Source: Pseudaquabacterium pictum
GTDB taxonomy: Bacteria; Pseudomonadota; Gammaproteobacteria; Burkholderiales; Burkholderiaceae_C
Assembly (NCBI RefSeq): GCF_005403045.1
Contig: NZ_BJCL01000021.1
Coordinates: 1-64,000, forward strand
Reading direction: 5' to 3'
DNA length: 64,000 nt
The first letter of the stretch is position 1. Each line of letters opens with the position of its first letter. The translations under genes and the position numbers were made by a program. Below the pieces are notes generated by a model. The model saw only the letters and a list, made by a program, of their open reading frames with translations, did no database searches and had not been told where the DNA came from. This document shows, in pieces, positions 63,113-64,000 of this stretch.

Positions 63113-63186
63113 TGGAGCGGGAAGCGGGAATCGAACCCGCGTCATTAGCTTGGAAGGCTAAGGTTCTACCATTGAACTACTCCCGC
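63113..63186 (-). tRNA. tRNA-Gly (TCC)
   Basis: The 5' end is GCGGGAGTAGTTCAATGGTA, the anticodon TCC lies in GCCTTCCAAGGC, and the 3' end is TTCCCGCTCCA with CCA encoded; 74 bases. Middle member of the Tyr-Gly-Thr cluster. Confidence 0.97.
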
Positions 63187-63292
63187 GACGTGACGCCATC
63201 GGTTGCCATCGCTGGCACCCGACCCGTCGCCGGTCTTGTCGCCTGCTGCCAGCCAGCGTTCACGCCAGCAACAGACCATCAAAAATTCGCCT

Positions 63293-63378
63293 TGGTGGAG
63301 GAGGCTGGATTCGAACCAGCGTAGGCGTAAGCCAACAGATTTACAGTCTGCCCCCTTTAGCCACTCGGGCACCCCTCC
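63293..63378 (-). tRNA. tRNA-Tyr (GTA)
   Basis: A class II tRNA of 86 bases with a long variable arm. The 5' end is GGAGGGGTGCCCGAGTGGCT, the anticodon GTA lies in CAGACTGTAAATCTG, and the 3' end is CCTCCTCCACCA. It is the first gene of the tRNA-tuf transcript. Confidence 0.97.
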
Positions 63379-63392
63379 GCGGCGAACTCGGG

Positions 63393-63422
63393 ACTATAGC
63401 AGAACTCGCGGCGAAAGCACAA
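63393..63422 (-). promoter_or_regulatory. Promoter of the tRNA-tuf-secE operon
   Basis: On the minus strand TTGTGC (63417-63422) and TATAGT (63393-63398) are 18 bases apart. The -10 is followed by CCCG, a GC-rich discriminator of the kind found at stable-RNA promoters under stringent control. It lies 14 bases before the tRNA-Tyr 5' end. Confidence 0.75.
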
Positions 63423-63449
63423 ATGGCGCGCTGCGATGGTGGCGCCATG

Positions 63450-64000
63450 TCAGGCCGACCAGTCGATGGCGCGCCCCCCTCGGGCCAACAGGAAGTCCCG
63501 CACCTGGGTGAAATGCCCGCAGCCGATGAACGGCACCGGCGGCCGGCGCGCCGACAGCGGCGACGGATGGTTGGCCTGCAGCACCAGATGCCGGCCACTG
63601 CCGGCCGCTTGGATCAACCCGGCCTTGGCCTGGGCGAAGGCGCCCCACAGCAGGTAGACCTTGTCGCCAGGATCGCTGGCGGTGGCCTGGATCAGCGCAT
63701 CGGTCAGGGCCTCCCAGCCCTGGCCGGCATGGGCGGCGGGCTGGCCATCCTCCACCGTCAGCACGGTGTTGAGCAGCAGCACGCCCTGGCGCGCCCAGCC
63801 GGCCAGGTGGCCATTCGGCGGATGCGGCACGCCCAGGCTGCGGGAAATCTCGCCCAGGATGTTGCGCAGGCTGGGTGGCGGCTTGACACCGGCCGGCACC
63901 GAGAAACACAGCCCTTCGGCCTGGCCGGCGCCGTGGTACGGATCCTGGCCCAGCAGCACCACCCGCACCGCGGCGCGTGGTGTCAGCGCCAAGGCGCGCA
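63450..64000 (-). CDS. ung: Uracil-DNA glycosylase, partial (N-terminus beyond window)
   Basis: The last 183 residues of a family 1 uracil-DNA glycosylase, which removes uracil from DNA. GQDPYHG, with the catalytic Asp and Tyr, GLCFSVPAGVKPPPSLRNI, GVLLLNTVLTVEDGQPAAHA and the C-terminal HPSPLSARRPPVPFIGCGHF loop are all clear. The family is about 225-260 residues, so some 50-80 N-terminal residues lie outside. A TTG at 63992 is internal, not the start. It is upstream of and in the same direction as the tRNA cluster. Confidence 0.96.
   Translation of the reverse strand, partial: RALALTPRAAVRVVLLGQDPYHGAGQAEGLCFSVPAGVKPPPSLRNILGEISRSLGVPHPPNGHLAGWARQGVLLLNTVLTVEDGQPAAHAGQGWEALTDALIQATASDPGDKVYLLWGAFAQAKAGLIQAAGSGRHLVLQANHPSPLSARRPPVPFIGCGHFTQVRDFLLARGGRAIDWSA

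Noticed and set aside
62904-63449. A CRISPR or repeat array in the spaced elements near the right edge
   Set aside because: The repeated blocks are tRNA T-arm sequences (GGTTCGA type) of the Thr, Gly and Tyr genes.

Overview
The window comes from a high-GC betaproteobacterium, most likely a member of Burkholderiales near the Rubrivivax/Leptothrix/Aquincola group. This is inferred from the GC-rich third codon positions, the sequences of the ribosomal proteins, the Bug-type solute-binding proteins and the tRNA-tuf-secE-rpoBC-str-S10-spc-alpha gene order. No database search was possible. I see no insertion sequence, prophage, CRISPR array or rRNA gene.

The left part (1-28.4 kb) is metabolic and accessory. 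It opens with what looks like the 5' end of a tmRNA gene running off the left edge. An AidB-like acyl-CoA dehydrogenase follows, divergent from a DUF1800/DUF1501 pair, then a DMT-family exporter, a class V aminotransferase, a Bug solute-binding protein and an unrecognised secreted protein. The best-defined system is a glycerol regulon (9.4-19.4 kb). On the minus strand lies glpD-glpS-glpT-glpP-glpQ-glpU-glpV: glycerol-3-phosphate dehydrogenase plus a complete glycerol ABC importer. Divergent on the plus strand are the DeoR-type repressor glpR and the glycerol kinase glpK. Three phased TTGTTCG repeats sit between glpD and glpR. Imported glycerol would be phosphorylated by GlpK, oxidised by GlpD, and sensed through GlpR. 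The two ATPases each lack a different catalytic motif, which predicts one normal and one degenerate ATP site. Directly after glpK come a divergent MlaE-like permease, an MCE/MlaD protein and a lipoprotein with no ATPase gene, then a lipoprotein metallo-beta-lactamase-fold hydrolase, a MipA/OmpV porin-like protein, a small unknown ORF, an isolated initiator tRNA with its own promoter and terminator, and an operon of an AhpD/CMD protein, a flavin-dependent oxidoreductase and a second Bug protein.

The right part (28.4-64 kb) is one nearly continuous minus-strand information-processing block. In transcription order it runs: ung (cut by the edge), tRNA-Tyr, tRNA-Gly, tRNA-Thr, tuf, tRNA-Trp, secE, nusG, rplK, rplA, rplJ, rplL, rpoB, rpoC; then rpsL, rpsG, fusA, a second tuf, rpsJ, rplC, rplD, rplW, rplB, rpsS, rplV, rpsC, rplP, rpmC, rpsQ; a peroxiredoxin gene; then rplN, rplX, rplE, rpsN, rpsH, rplF, rplR, rpsE, rpmD, rplO, secY, rpmJ, rpsM, rpsK, rpsD, rpoA, rplQ and a terminator. 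Two departures stand out: a lone plus-strand PIN-domain gene between rpoC and rpsL, and the peroxiredoxin gene between the S10 and spc segments, followed by a strong promoter for rplN onward. Several promoters, terminators and leader hairpins are readable directly.
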